NCBI GenBank assembly: GCA_016714445.1
Contig: JADJNF010000010.1
Location: forward strand, 291,001 to 355,000
Length of the DNA stretch: 64,000 bases
From: Saprospiraceae bacterium
GTDB lineage: Bacteria; Bacteroidota; Bacteroidia; Chitinophagales; Saprospiraceae
Direction: 5' to 3'
Position numbers and translations under genes: made by a program. Below, one piece after another: positions 53,435-64,000 of this stretch; the first letter of the stretch is position 1, and each line of letters starts with the position of its first letter. The notes below the pieces were generated by a model. It saw only the letters and a program-made list of their open reading frames with translations, had not been told where the DNA came from and did not search any database.

Positions 53435-55825
53435 TTATTGCACAAAGTCACTGTACGTTTCACATTCCTTCAGTATCATTTTTTCATATTCGCTATTATT
53501 AAATTTACTCTTCAGCAATTTAAAAAATGATATGAATTTTGAATTAAATATTCCCATTTGAGTCTGATGATAGGCATCCCTTTTTTCATAATCATTGGGT
53601 TGATTTTTGTAGTACTGTGCCCAAAATTTATTTCTTTCAGCCATTGCACCCAGATAAGAAATTTTTGCACCCAGATTCTTATCGGTACAGTATTGGGCTG
53701 CATTTTCAAAGCAGGATATAGAAGATAAATTTGAATAGTAGTTTTGGTTATCCGCTTGATTTGGCTTTGAAAAATATTCGTCATGACCCCACCAATAATA
53801 ATCCATTTCGGCAGAACTCCATGCACTTTTGGACAAAATCCATGCCTTGCCATGATATGAAATATTCATCATCGCTTCTCCCAGTTTATACCATGCTTCA
53901 CTATCTTTTGGATTTGTTTCCGTGGCTTTTTTATAACTTACTATACTTTCAATATATGTCAAATAATTTGTAATTTTTTCGTACTTCCATGATTTTAAAT
54001 ACAGCTCAGGTCCCTGATTAAAATGTACCTGATTAACTAAATTTTTCATAAACTCTGGCTTAATCTTTCTATAAACTTGCAGTGCATCTTCAAATCTGTG
54101 ATCCAGCATAAGTCTTCGACCATAAGCCAGATAAAGCTCATTATAAGAAATATTCGCTAAGTGGATAAGCATAGTATCAAGTGGGTTTGGATCTTTTTTC
54201 TCTATGAAGCTTACTACATTACTTAACAGATTTGTAGTGAGTGTATCGAGAAACGGTTGCCTTTCAAACCCACCGCTGATATAAGATATACCATCTTCTT
54301 CATAGGTACCTGATATTTTGGACAAAAGCTGTGCAAAAAAAACTCTGGCAGAGTCATGTGTAACCTTATCAACATTTTCGATTTTCTTTTTCCCGCACCC
54401 GCTGAAAAATGATGTTGGTTTATTAACCATCACTGCATTGCCTCTATTTTGAAAATAATCAGCCAAAGTATTGCCTATCAATTTCATAGTTGACATATCT
54501 CTTGTCTTCTCCATCCTTTGAAAACTGCTGATATCATGGTAAATTTTCGCAAATGATGTGTCGTCATAAGGAGTACGTGATTGAAGTTCAAATATTATGT
54601 TCAATAGTTTTTTCTGTTTTCCTATATAAGGATTAGAAGAATCTTCTTTTACTTCCTGCAAATATTTTTTACCTTTCTCAACATCGTCACTTAAAGAATA
54701 TAAATAAGCAGCCGCTAGATTCCAAAAATCAGTCCTGTCCGTCTTCTTATCAGTAATGACTTTGTTAAAAAACGCCAATAATTCCGGAATATTTGTTTTT
54801 TTGAGACTATTGGAACTTGAGCTGTATTCATCATCTTCCAATTTCACTTGGTAATAAAGTTCTTCGTTTTTATTGATTTCTCTGGTCGCAATAAGTTGAA
54901 GCATATCATGTTCAGGTTTATATGCATAGATCTTTTCCATCATGCCCAGTCCATTGCCATGAGGAAGAATCGCAGCCAAAGCATATACATTGGCCTTCTC
55001 ATCATCATTTTTACAATATTCCGATACTGCCTCTGTAAATTGAATACTATATACCATTACACTATGTCCTGCTTCTGCTCTTTTGGATTCAGATTGATTA
55101 AATATCTTACTGAATTCATAAAATGAACGGGCATGATCACCAACGTGGTAAAAAGCTCCTGCATACTTACACCACGACCAATCCGAAATAAAAGTAGTTG
55201 GCTTAAATGCGGCTCCATGTTTTTCATAATACAAGATGGTCTGTTTATGATCTGCAATAGAGGATGTTGTTTTAAGCAACAAATAAATATATCTTTCCTT
55301 CAAAAATAAATCCTTACAATTGATTATATTCTGTTCCATAGCCGGATACAATGACTTAATCAATGCAGTATCTTTAGGAAGTGGGCCGTCCCAAGGATCG
55401 TCACCAAACTGATTGAGAATAAGTTTGTCAGTTGCCAGTAATGTCTCTACATATTTCGCGGCTTCCTTAAAACCTTTTTGCGCCAAAGAAGTCTGAAGCT
55501 GCTTGCTGTTTCGCATTAAACCATCAAAAAACATTGTTCTTGGGATCTTATTTGCTGTGTATTTTACCCAACTGTCAATATTTATACTATCATTTCCCTC
55601 GTTTGTATCGTAAGCGTATGATGGAACATTATATGGATAGTAATTGGTAAAAAAGAAACGCTCAGTTGTTGGTGGTCTTTTGCTTGTTTCAGGATAAAAC
55701 GCGCTATACAATTCGTAATAAAAATAATCCGCACATGATAAGAATATCACAAAGGCAAAGACTAAAAAAATCTTACTTACCTTAAAAGATAGATTTGATT
55801 TCCTCAATTGACGTATGTTTTGCAT
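53435..55825 (-). CDS. large helical-repeat lipoprotein, third gene of an envelope operon
   Basis: I start it at the ATG at 55823-55825 (796 residues). The frame extends upstream only to a TTG. The N-terminus has a hydrophobic stretch and LSCADY, a lipobox-like site. The rest is helical with TPR-like units near residues ~190-260 and ~560-680 (for example DSEAWYKLGEAMMNISYHGKAW), Tyr/Trp-rich and with long charged linkers. It overlaps the preceding gene by 44 bases. No named family was recognised. With an Omp85 protein and a TIM-barrel-like lipoprotein upstream, a role in surface assembly or glycan handling is possible but not shown. Confidence 0.75.
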   Translation of the reverse strand: MQNIRQLRKSNLSFKVSKIFLVFAFVIFLSCADYFYYELYSAFYPETSKRPPTTERFFFTNYYPYNVPSYAYDTNEGNDSINIDSWVKYTANKIPRTMFFDGLMRNSKQLQTSLAQKGFKEAAKYVETLLATDKLILNQFGDDPWDGPLPKDTALIKSLYPAMEQNIINCKDLFLKERYIYLLLKTTSSIADHKQTILYYEKHGAAFKPTTFISDWSWCKYAGAFYHVGDHARSFYEFSKIFNQSESKRAEAGHSVMVYSIQFTEAVSEYCKNDDEKANVYALAAILPHGNGLGMMEKIYAYKPEHDMLQLIATREINKNEELYYQVKLEDDEYSSSSNSLKKTNIPELLAFFNKVITDKKTDRTDFWNLAAAYLYSLSDDVEKGKKYLQEVKEDSSNPYIGKQKKLLNIIFELQSRTPYDDTSFAKIYHDISSFQRMEKTRDMSTMKLIGNTLADYFQNRGNAVMVNKPTSFFSGCGKKKIENVDKVTHDSARVFFAQLLSKISGTYEEDGISYISGGFERQPFLDTLTTNLLSNVVSFIEKKDPNPLDTMLIHLANISYNELYLAYGRRLMLDHRFEDALQVYRKIKPEFMKNLVNQVHFNQGPELYLKSWKYEKITNYLTYIESIVSYKKATETNPKDSEAWYKLGEAMMNISYHGKAWILSKSAWSSAEMDYYWWGHDEYFSKPNQADNQNYYSNLSSISCFENAAQYCTDKNLGAKISYLGAMAERNKFWAQYYKNQPNDYEKRDAYHQTQMGIFNSKFISFFKLLKSKFNNSEYEKMILKECETYSDFVQ

Positions 55826-56801
55826 GACTGGAATTGATGTCAAAAAATATGATAGTAAAAGTATCGCTTTTTAATTGGTTTTTTATAGTTTTCAAAACAT
55901 TTTTTACTTCACTCAAATGTGTTTCTTCTATACGCACAATGTCTTCATTTCTGATAAACATATTATGCATAAATGTGTCTTTTATACATTTGTAAGTATT
56001 CTTTTCAACATGTTTGAAATATGAAGGTAAAAGTTTTGGGTCGAAAATGTTATTATCCCGCCATACTCCAATATATTGACCACCCCGAAATAGGACATTT
56101 TGATGGTACATTGGAAATGCCAGGTCTAGATGAAGAGGATAGACAGCAAGATTATCCGTATACTGATCGACAATTTCTGCATCAAAAATAGAATTCACTG
56201 TGTTTAAGTCGTTGATTGCAGCCATATTATACACCATCAGCACGCCTCTATCTACAGGAGGAACGCCTGTCCTGTTGCTGAACTTGACCTGATGAAGTCT
56301 GATTGTAGCAGATAAAACTAATGACCCACCAATTAAGATTTTTATTTCTTGAATTAGTTTGAAGTAGTTTTTTCTGCTTTTTTCTGACCAATCACAGTCC
56401 ATTTGGATTTCACCATATGATAACTTCTGATTTACATGCAAAGATTCAACCTTTGATACAATGCTTTTGGCCAACTCAGGTATTTCGATTTCAGAGATGT
56501 TGACCATTGTTCTGTTGGTTATAAATATCACAGGTACCACATTATACGTTGGAATCTCTTTAAAACTAATGGGTGCCTTGGGTATTGGTCTTTTGTTTTT
56601 TTCATCCCAATCCACATCAAAATATCTGATGTATAACTTCTTTACACTAAGAGAATCTAATATTATTTTTTCTTCCGGATTTAATGAATAAACCGTTTTC
56701 CAATAATAAAATGACCTTTTAATATTTTTTTTTTCGGCTCCATTCTGACATTGTATGCAGATTAAAATCAGACAAAGATAAAACCAATTTTTATTGCCCA
56801 T
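55782..56801 (-). CDS. lipoprotein with DUF3142/TIM-barrel-like features
   Basis: This 339-residue protein has a lipoprotein signal ending CIQCQ (Cys ~19). The body alternates strands and helices: KKLYIRYFDVDWDE, VVPVIFITNRTMVNI, GEIQMDCDWSEKSRKNYFKLI, LSATIRLHQVKF and VLMVYNMAAIND. This resembles a glycosidase-like TIM barrel of the DUF3142 kind, with the Asp-x-Asp in MDCDW at the position of a putative catalytic strand. It sits two bases after the Omp85 gene and overlaps the helical-repeat gene, so all three are co-transcribed. Enzymatic activity is unproven. Confidence 0.65.
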   Translation of the reverse strand: MGNKNWFYLCLILICIQCQNGAEKKNIKRSFYYWKTVYSLNPEEKIILDSLSVKKLYIRYFDVDWDEKNKRPIPKAPISFKEIPTYNVVPVIFITNRTMVNISEIEIPELAKSIVSKVESLHVNQKLSYGEIQMDCDWSEKSRKNYFKLIQEIKILIGGSLVLSATIRLHQVKFSNRTGVPPVDRGVLMVYNMAAINDLNTVNSIFDAEIVDQYTDNLAVYPLHLDLAFPMYHQNVLFRGGQYIGVWRDNNIFDPKLLPSYFKHVEKNTYKCIKDTFMHNMFIRNEDIVRIEETHLSEVKNVLKTIKNQLKSDTFTIIFFDINSSHAKHTSIEEIKSIF

Positions 56802-56802
56802 T

Positions 56803-58587
56803 CTAAAACAGATTTACATACCCAAAATGAATCTTCATTTTACTAAAGTCCAAAGGATTATTTAAATTTTTGCCTGCAGCAAAAGACAGATTAAATATTC
56901 CCGCAGGCGTACCAAAATTCAAGCCCATTCCTACCCCAAAAACCGGATCATTTTTTTCAATTCCTTCTACGACCACATGCGTAAAACCTGCGTCAATAAA
57001 TGGAAGACTGAGATAAGAATTCTGGTCAAAAAGTATCCTGAATTCTACGGTTGCAAAAGCGTACATATCCGTAAAAATGCTTTCTTCATCAAACCCACGG
57101 AGTAATTTATTCCCTCCTATCCTCATAAGTTCATTGGGCCTGAGTTGTTGCTGATTATATCGCAGACCCGCAGCGGCACCTGTTTTAATGGTAGCCCAAT
57201 TTTTAACAGGAATGTAATATGCTGCTGAAAAATCGAGTTCCGCCTGTAATGTTTTTAACTGCAAGGTATCATAACTATTTTCAAAACCATCCAGGTCTAC
57301 AATCTGTCTGTTGGGAATGATCTTTTTTGTTCCTGCGACTACATTTATATCTGCTGAATAACCTTTGGAAGGATTAAATCTGTAATCCAGGTTTCTCAGG
57401 TTTAATCCTACACCTAATCCTGAGTAAGAAATGTCCAGATTTGCTGGTAATTTTGAAGAAGACATTATGCCGGAAATATCAATATCCAATAATGTCGATG
57501 ACCGGTAACTTCCATACAGCTTTATATTATTAAATCCGCCAAAAAGATATTGAAGTCCACCATCAAAATACAAATCAAGATTTTTATTTTCATTTTTAAA
57601 AAGCCTGAAATCTATATGACTGCCTATCGGAAGACCAAAAATATAGGGTATGGTAGACTTTAACAATAACTCCAGATTTTCCGGCTTAAGTCTTTTAAAC
57701 TGAAACAACGAGTATTCTCCCTGATTAAATGTATTATTTAGTTCAGCAGTGAAATCACCGGTTATATTCCATTTTCTTACCCCATCTTTCACCTGAGGAA
57801 GCACACCAATTAAAAAATCAAAACGACTGGCAGGTTTTGGATCCAAGGTAAGGATCAATGATGCTCTATCATTGATAAACCTGATAAATGGATCTGTTCG
57901 CTGCTGAACATACTGAAGATCGCTTATCCTGGATCGGGCACTAATAATTTTATCCTGGGCATATCTATCTCCATTATTAATATCGAGAAGTCTTCTCATA
58001 AATGTATTTCTCAATACAAGTTTCCCTTCAGAAATAATGGTGTCAAAAGTAATGTGATTACCTTTTACCACTTTTAATGCAGCATGCAGCTTGCCATCAA
58101 TTATCTGAACAGAATCGTATTTTGCCATAGCAAATGGATAACCCTGATTGACCTGATGGGCAACAATTGTGCTTAGAAATGTATACAGTTTGCTGGAATC
58201 TATTTCTGATCCATTCATTTTGCTTCGTTTCAACCCACTGGCTTCGAGTATGGATTTCTGTTCAGCAGATAGTCTTAACTCACCCATTGACATCCGCTCT
58301 CCCCGATAAATAAGCGCCAGACATGAATCCCTTTGACAATGGAGAGAATCCAGATTAGCTTGGCTGTATCCTTTAGAAAGCACTTTTATCAGATGATCAT
58401 TTAAGTACTCACGAACCTTTGATGAATCCATCTTTAAAATTATATCATCTTCCATTAGTCTGTTGTCGTGATTTGTCAGATGAATAATTTTTAGATTCAT
58501 TTGCTTTTGCCCAACTAACACGAAAGATTGTAGGGTCAACATCAATAATAAGTATACCTTTGTAATACGAAAGAGATGTTCGTACAT
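56803..58587 (-). CDS. Omp85/BamA-family outer-membrane protein
   Basis: I chose the ATG at 58585-58587, which gives a proper signal peptide (MYEHLF..., cleaved near VGQ). The longer frame starts at a TTG. The ~594-residue product has an N-terminal region with POTRA-like strands (HVTFD-type, MSMGELRL, about 60-230) and a C-terminal beta-barrel. The Omp85 L6 tip motif is present as LLRGFDEES, and the last residue is Phe (GYVNLF), the usual end signal for barrel insertion. It is too short for BamA itself, so it is probably a specialised two-partner or TamA-like translocon. It is divergent from hemW with only ~90 bases between start codons. Confidence 0.85.
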   Translation of the reverse strand: MYEHLFRITKVYLLLMLTLQSFVLVGQKQMNLKIIHLTNHDNRLMEDDIILKMDSSKVREYLNDHLIKVLSKGYSQANLDSLHCQRDSCLALIYRGERMSMGELRLSAEQKSILEASGLKRSKMNGSEIDSSKLYTFLSTIVAHQVNQGYPFAMAKYDSVQIIDGKLHAALKVVKGNHITFDTIISEGKLVLRNTFMRRLLDINNGDRYAQDKIISARSRISDLQYVQQRTDPFIRFINDRASLILTLDPKPASRFDFLIGVLPQVKDGVRKWNITGDFTAELNNTFNQGEYSLFQFKRLKPENLELLLKSTIPYIFGLPIGSHIDFRLFKNENKNLDLYFDGGLQYLFGGFNNIKLYGSYRSSTLLDIDISGIMSSSKLPANLDISYSGLGVGLNLRNLDYRFNPSKGYSADINVVAGTKKIIPNRQIVDLDGFENSYDTLQLKTLQAELDFSAAYYIPVKNWATIKTGAAAGLRYNQQQLRPNELMRIGGNKLLRGFDEESIFTDMYAFATVEFRILFDQNSYLSLPFIDAGFTHVVVEGIEKNDPVFGVGMGLNFGTPAGIFNLSFAAGKNLNNPLDFSKMKIHFGYVNLF

Positions 58588-58675
58588 TTCAGAATCGTTC
58601 CATAAGTGCTTAATATAATTAAATATCTGCTGCAAAAAGTGGTTTGTTTATCACTTAAATTAACGAAAATACAAA

Positions 58676-59802
58676 ATGTCTGGTATATATATACATATTC
58701 CTTTTTGCAAACAAGCTTGTTTTTACTGTAATTTTCATTTTTCTACCTCATTAAGATTAAAAAATGAGATGATTACAGCTATCTGCAATGAAATCAAATC
58801 AAGAGAAGATTATCTCCAAGATAAATATCTCACTTCCATTTACTTTGGAGGAGGCAGTCCCAGTTTACTTGACGAGTCTGACTTAGATAAAATTTTTATT
58901 ACTTTATCACGTCACTTTTCTTGGGACAGTCAGACAGAAATAACCCTTGAAGCAAACCCCGACGATATCGATACCAAAAAACTCAGCATCTTTAAAAAAT
59001 GGGGAATTAACAGACTAAGCATTGGGGTACAGTCCTTTTTTGATATTGATCTGAAGTGGATGAACAGAGCGCATGATGCAATGGATGCCACAAAATGCAT
59101 CCAATTAAGTCAGGATTCCGGATTTGAAAATATTACTATAGACCTTATTTATGGCAGTCCCACGACCACTACTGAAATGTGGCAAAAAAACATTCTGAGA
59201 ACCCTGAATTTCAAAATTCCGCATATATCTTCTTATTGTTTGACGGTGGAAGAAAAAACTGCTTTACATTATCAGGTTAAAACCAAAGCTACACCTGCAC
59301 CTAATCCAGAACTTGCCACAGAACAATTCAACATTTTAATTGATACACTTACTTTACATGGATTTGACCATTATGAAATTTCAAATTTCGGGTTACCTGG
59401 TCAACATGCTATACATAATACCAACTATTGGAAAGGGGTCAGTTATTTGGGAATAGGTCCTTCTGCTCACTCATTTAACGGGACATCAAGATCATGGAAT
59501 ATTGCCAATAATAAAAAATATATTGATAGTATACTTCTAGACACATTACCTCATGAAACTGAAATTTTATCCGTCTCATCCAGGTATAATGAATATATCA
59601 TGACGGGACTAAGGACAATGTGGGGAGTAAATGACCAAAAAATACAAAATTTTGGTGTTGAATATTTGACCTATTTCATGTCATTGATCCAGCATGAAAT
59701 TCAAAAGGGCATGTGATTAAAAATAACGGTAACTACTCCCTGTCCAAAGAAGGTAAACATTTTGCAGATCGAATTGCTATGAATCTATTCTATGTAGATT
59801 AA
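58676..59802 (+). CDS. hemW: HemW-like radical SAM heme chaperone, interrupted near the 3' end
   Basis: The radical SAM motif CKQACFYC at residues ~11-18 binds the 4Fe-4S cluster. GGGSPSLL (about 60), NPDD and HFEISNF-like positions (FDHYEISNFG) match HemW, which carries heme and is distinct from oxygen-independent coproporphyrinogen oxidase. The first frame stops at 59716 after EIQKGM. The conserved C-terminus (HVIKNNGNYSLSKEGKHFAD) continues in the -1 frame to a stop at 59800-59802. The break lies in CAAAAGGGC at 59702-59710. A lost base in assembly is the simplest explanation. The restored end overlaps the convergent AhpD-like gene by four bases. Confidence 0.88.
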
Positions 59803-60149
59803 TCAACAGTTTTAAGAGACAATTCGTCCCAATATTCCACCGCCCGACGGGTATGAGGTATACAAATAGATCCACCAACCAAATTTGCCACTGAAAATAC
59901 TTCATATATCTCATCTGTTGTTACCCCTAAATCGTAACAAGTGCCAAGGTGATATTTTATACAATCATCACATCTTAACACCATTGAAGCGACTAATCCC
60001 AATAGTTCCTTCGTCTTTTCAGATAAAGCACCATCCTGATAGGCCTGATTATCCAGACTAAAAAATCTTTTTAGTACTTTATTGTCCTGAGCCAATATTC
60101 GTTCATTCATCCTGCTCCTGTAATCATTAAATTCGCTTACTTGTGACAT
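59799..60149 (-). CDS. AhpD-like carboxymuconolactone-decarboxylase-family protein
   Basis: The 116-residue protein has the CMD core: LLGLVASMVLRCDDCIKYHLG, containing the redox CxxC (about residues 60-63) and the downstream His. A second helix VFSVANLVGGSICIPHT follows. Family members act as peroxidase partners or gamma-carboxymuconolactone decarboxylases; the CxxC favours a peroxidase-type role. A perfect heptanucleotide tandem repeat lies directly upstream of the start codon. Confidence 0.9.
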   Translation of the reverse strand: MSQVSEFNDYRSRMNERILAQDNKVLKRFFSLDNQAYQDGALSEKTKELLGLVASMVLRCDDCIKYHLGTCYDLGVTTDEIYEVFSVANLVGGSICIPHTRRAVEYWDELSLKTVD

Positions 60150-60184
60150 ATTAGATATTAGATATTAGATATTAGATATTAAAG
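60150..60184. repeat. heptanucleotide tandem repeat abutting a start codon
   Basis: Four copies of TATTAGA plus a diverged fifth (TATTAAA) occupy the place where the ribosome-binding site of the AhpD-like gene should be. Copy number changes here would alter spacing or the leader, not the protein. Confidence 0.7.
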
Positions 60185-60214
60185 TTAAAGATAAAATTAA
60201 AGTATATTTATTCT

Positions 60215-60679
60215 TTACACTTTGTCTTTGGTATTGGTCGTTCTCCAGAAAGAGATGATCATTCTTACGGGCATAAGTCCAATAGTGACCAGAGCGCCCA
60301 CGCAAAAAAATATAAACTGAAACTTTATAAATTTGCCAAAATTATAATCATTTAAATCGTTAGAGCCATTAAAAAAGCTGATGGTTCCCTCTTCGTCAAT
60401 AAAACGCTGAAAGTTATACAGGCTATCTATGTGATACATAAATAAAGGAATAGGCAAAAATATGAGTAAAAAACGAAGCCATTTAAGTCGCGCATACGGA
60501 GTATACGATAACAAAAAGAGTAATCTTGTGAAGGTCAGAAAAAATGTAATGGATATCACATTAGGAATATAAAATCCATAATTTACTCCTGATTTCATAT
60601 ATATCGGTATTATAATTAAAGCGCAAAAGCATATAACAAACAACCAGGAAAGAATTTCAAAATTCCATTTTTTCTGCAT
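60215..60679 (-). CDS. small four-helix membrane protein
   Basis: The 154-residue protein has four hydrophobic segments (about 11-28, 40-57, 65-84 and 116-137; for example LFVICFCALIIIPIYM and FIFFCVGALVTIGLMPV). It has no conserved domain that I recognise, and basic residues flank the helices. It lies downstream of the rRNA operon end on the same strand with its own gap, so it is probably independent. Function unknown. Confidence 0.65.
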   Translation of the reverse strand: MQKKWNFEILSWLFVICFCALIIIPIYMKSGVNYGFYIPNVISITFFLTFTRLLFLLSYTPYARLKWLRFLLIFLPIPLFMYHIDSLYNFQRFIDEEGTISFFNGSNDLNDYNFGKFIKFQFIFFCVGALVTIGLMPVRMIISFWRTTNTKDKV

Positions 60680-60931
60680 TACTCAGGATTATTTCCAAGC
60701 ACAAAGGTAAGGGTTTTAAATCAACTTTATTTCTCTATTTTGGCTAAAATTACTTAGGCAAATAAATAATGACCAATGCGTTAAAATCTATGTATGCTCA
60801 AACTACCGTTAACAAAATGGTGAAGTATGACCAAAGTGTATAAAAATATAGAGTCATGACCCAATTGAACGGATATGGTTGCTAATATGGGGGGGGATGT
60901 TTGTAAGGCTATAAACTTATGGCATGGGTAT

Positions 60932-60970
60932 AAAAGGCGAAAGCCCTGCTGTGTATACAACAAGGCTTCC
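60932..60970 (-). terminator. rRNA operon terminator
   Basis: On the minus strand GAAGCCTTGTTG pairs with CAGCAGGGCTTTC (60939-60969), with a six-base loop, one bulge and G-U pairs, and is followed by GCCTTTTA. It lies about seven bases after the 5S gene. A run of eight G at 60889-60896 follows, unusual for this AT-rich genome. Confidence 0.75.
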
Positions 60971-60976
60971 ATAAAA

Positions 60977-61084
<108 letters not shown>

Positions 61085-61226
61085 TCTTTAATCCATATTC
61101 ATACGTTCCACTATACAAATACTTCAACATATCTCTTTCGTTTCTTTCAATAACAATTTGGGAGAAATAAATTTTAAAACACTTTCAAATACATAAAACA
61201 TAAAGTGCTATCTCTTTTTAAAAAAA

Positions 61227-64000
<2,774 letters not shown>

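Overview
This window reads as a chromosomal segment of a Bacteroidota bacterium, probably Saprospiria-like or a close relative. The sequence is AT-rich. It has promoter elements of the TAnnTTTG type. It also has a giant Ig-like/HYR adhesin ending in a type IX secretion (T9SS) type-B sorting domain, followed by SprF/PorP and OmpA-family genes, and typical Bacteroidota families (DUF1080, FAS1, Omp85, tandem DUF2007/DUF4153). The genus-level placement is inference.

Layout. (a) 1-8.3 kb is an accessory region in which every recognisable gene lies on the minus strand. GC-rich imperfect palindromes with RYYYAAC/GTTRRRY ends (845-914, 4799-4856, 7031-7098) look like integron attC sites. Two segments between them behave as intact gene cassettes: 4805-7036 (a putative PD-(D/E)XK nuclease plus two small paralogous proteins) and 7037-8310 (a membrane-anchored alpha/beta hydrolase). 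In each, the first ten bases at the leading boundary are the exact reverse complement of the 5' end of its own attC, as cassette circularisation predicts. A truncated TIR gene, a thioredoxin-like/TPR protein, a WG-repeat protein, a group II intron 3' remnant and a partial ketopantoate-reductase-like gene complete the region. No integrase gene is visible.

(b) 8.9-19.8 kb carries a metallophosphatase-glycosyltransferase fusion, an EEP-family phosphodiesterase, a fasciclin protein, a tandem duplication of a small lipoprotein gene with decayed RAYT/REP elements, and a galactan-degrading pair (GH53, and a GH2-GH53 fusion broken by a one-base frameshift). (c) 19.9-29.1 kb is the translationally coupled adhesin-SprF-OmpA operon. 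(d) 29.2-31.3 kb holds a cytochrome c and an ECF sigma/anti-sigma/Spy-like unit. (e) 31.4-32.7 kb is a vanadium-haloperoxidase-like PAP2 lipoprotein. (f) 32.9-42.3 kb is a seven-gene operon for reductive pyrimidine catabolism, running from uptake and reduction of uracil/thymine to beta-alanine, semialdehydes and acyl-CoA. (g) 42.7-60.7 kb contains a glycosyltransferase, gamma-glutamyltransferase, DUF4153 and DUF2007 proteins, DUF1080 and Gfo/Idh/MocA genes, GH20, an unassigned three-gene envelope operon with an Omp85 protein, hemW (frameshifted), an AhpD-like protein and a small membrane protein. (h) 60.9-64 kb is the 3' part of an rRNA operon on the minus strand (23S partial, 5S, terminator).

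The most interesting content is the cassette region. The three-gene cassette is a candidate, apparently undescribed, defence-type module. Two apparent one-base deletions (GH2-GH53 and hemW) both fall in homopolymers and on X XXY YYZ heptamers; assembly indels are the simplest explanation, but slippage decoding cannot be excluded from sequence alone.
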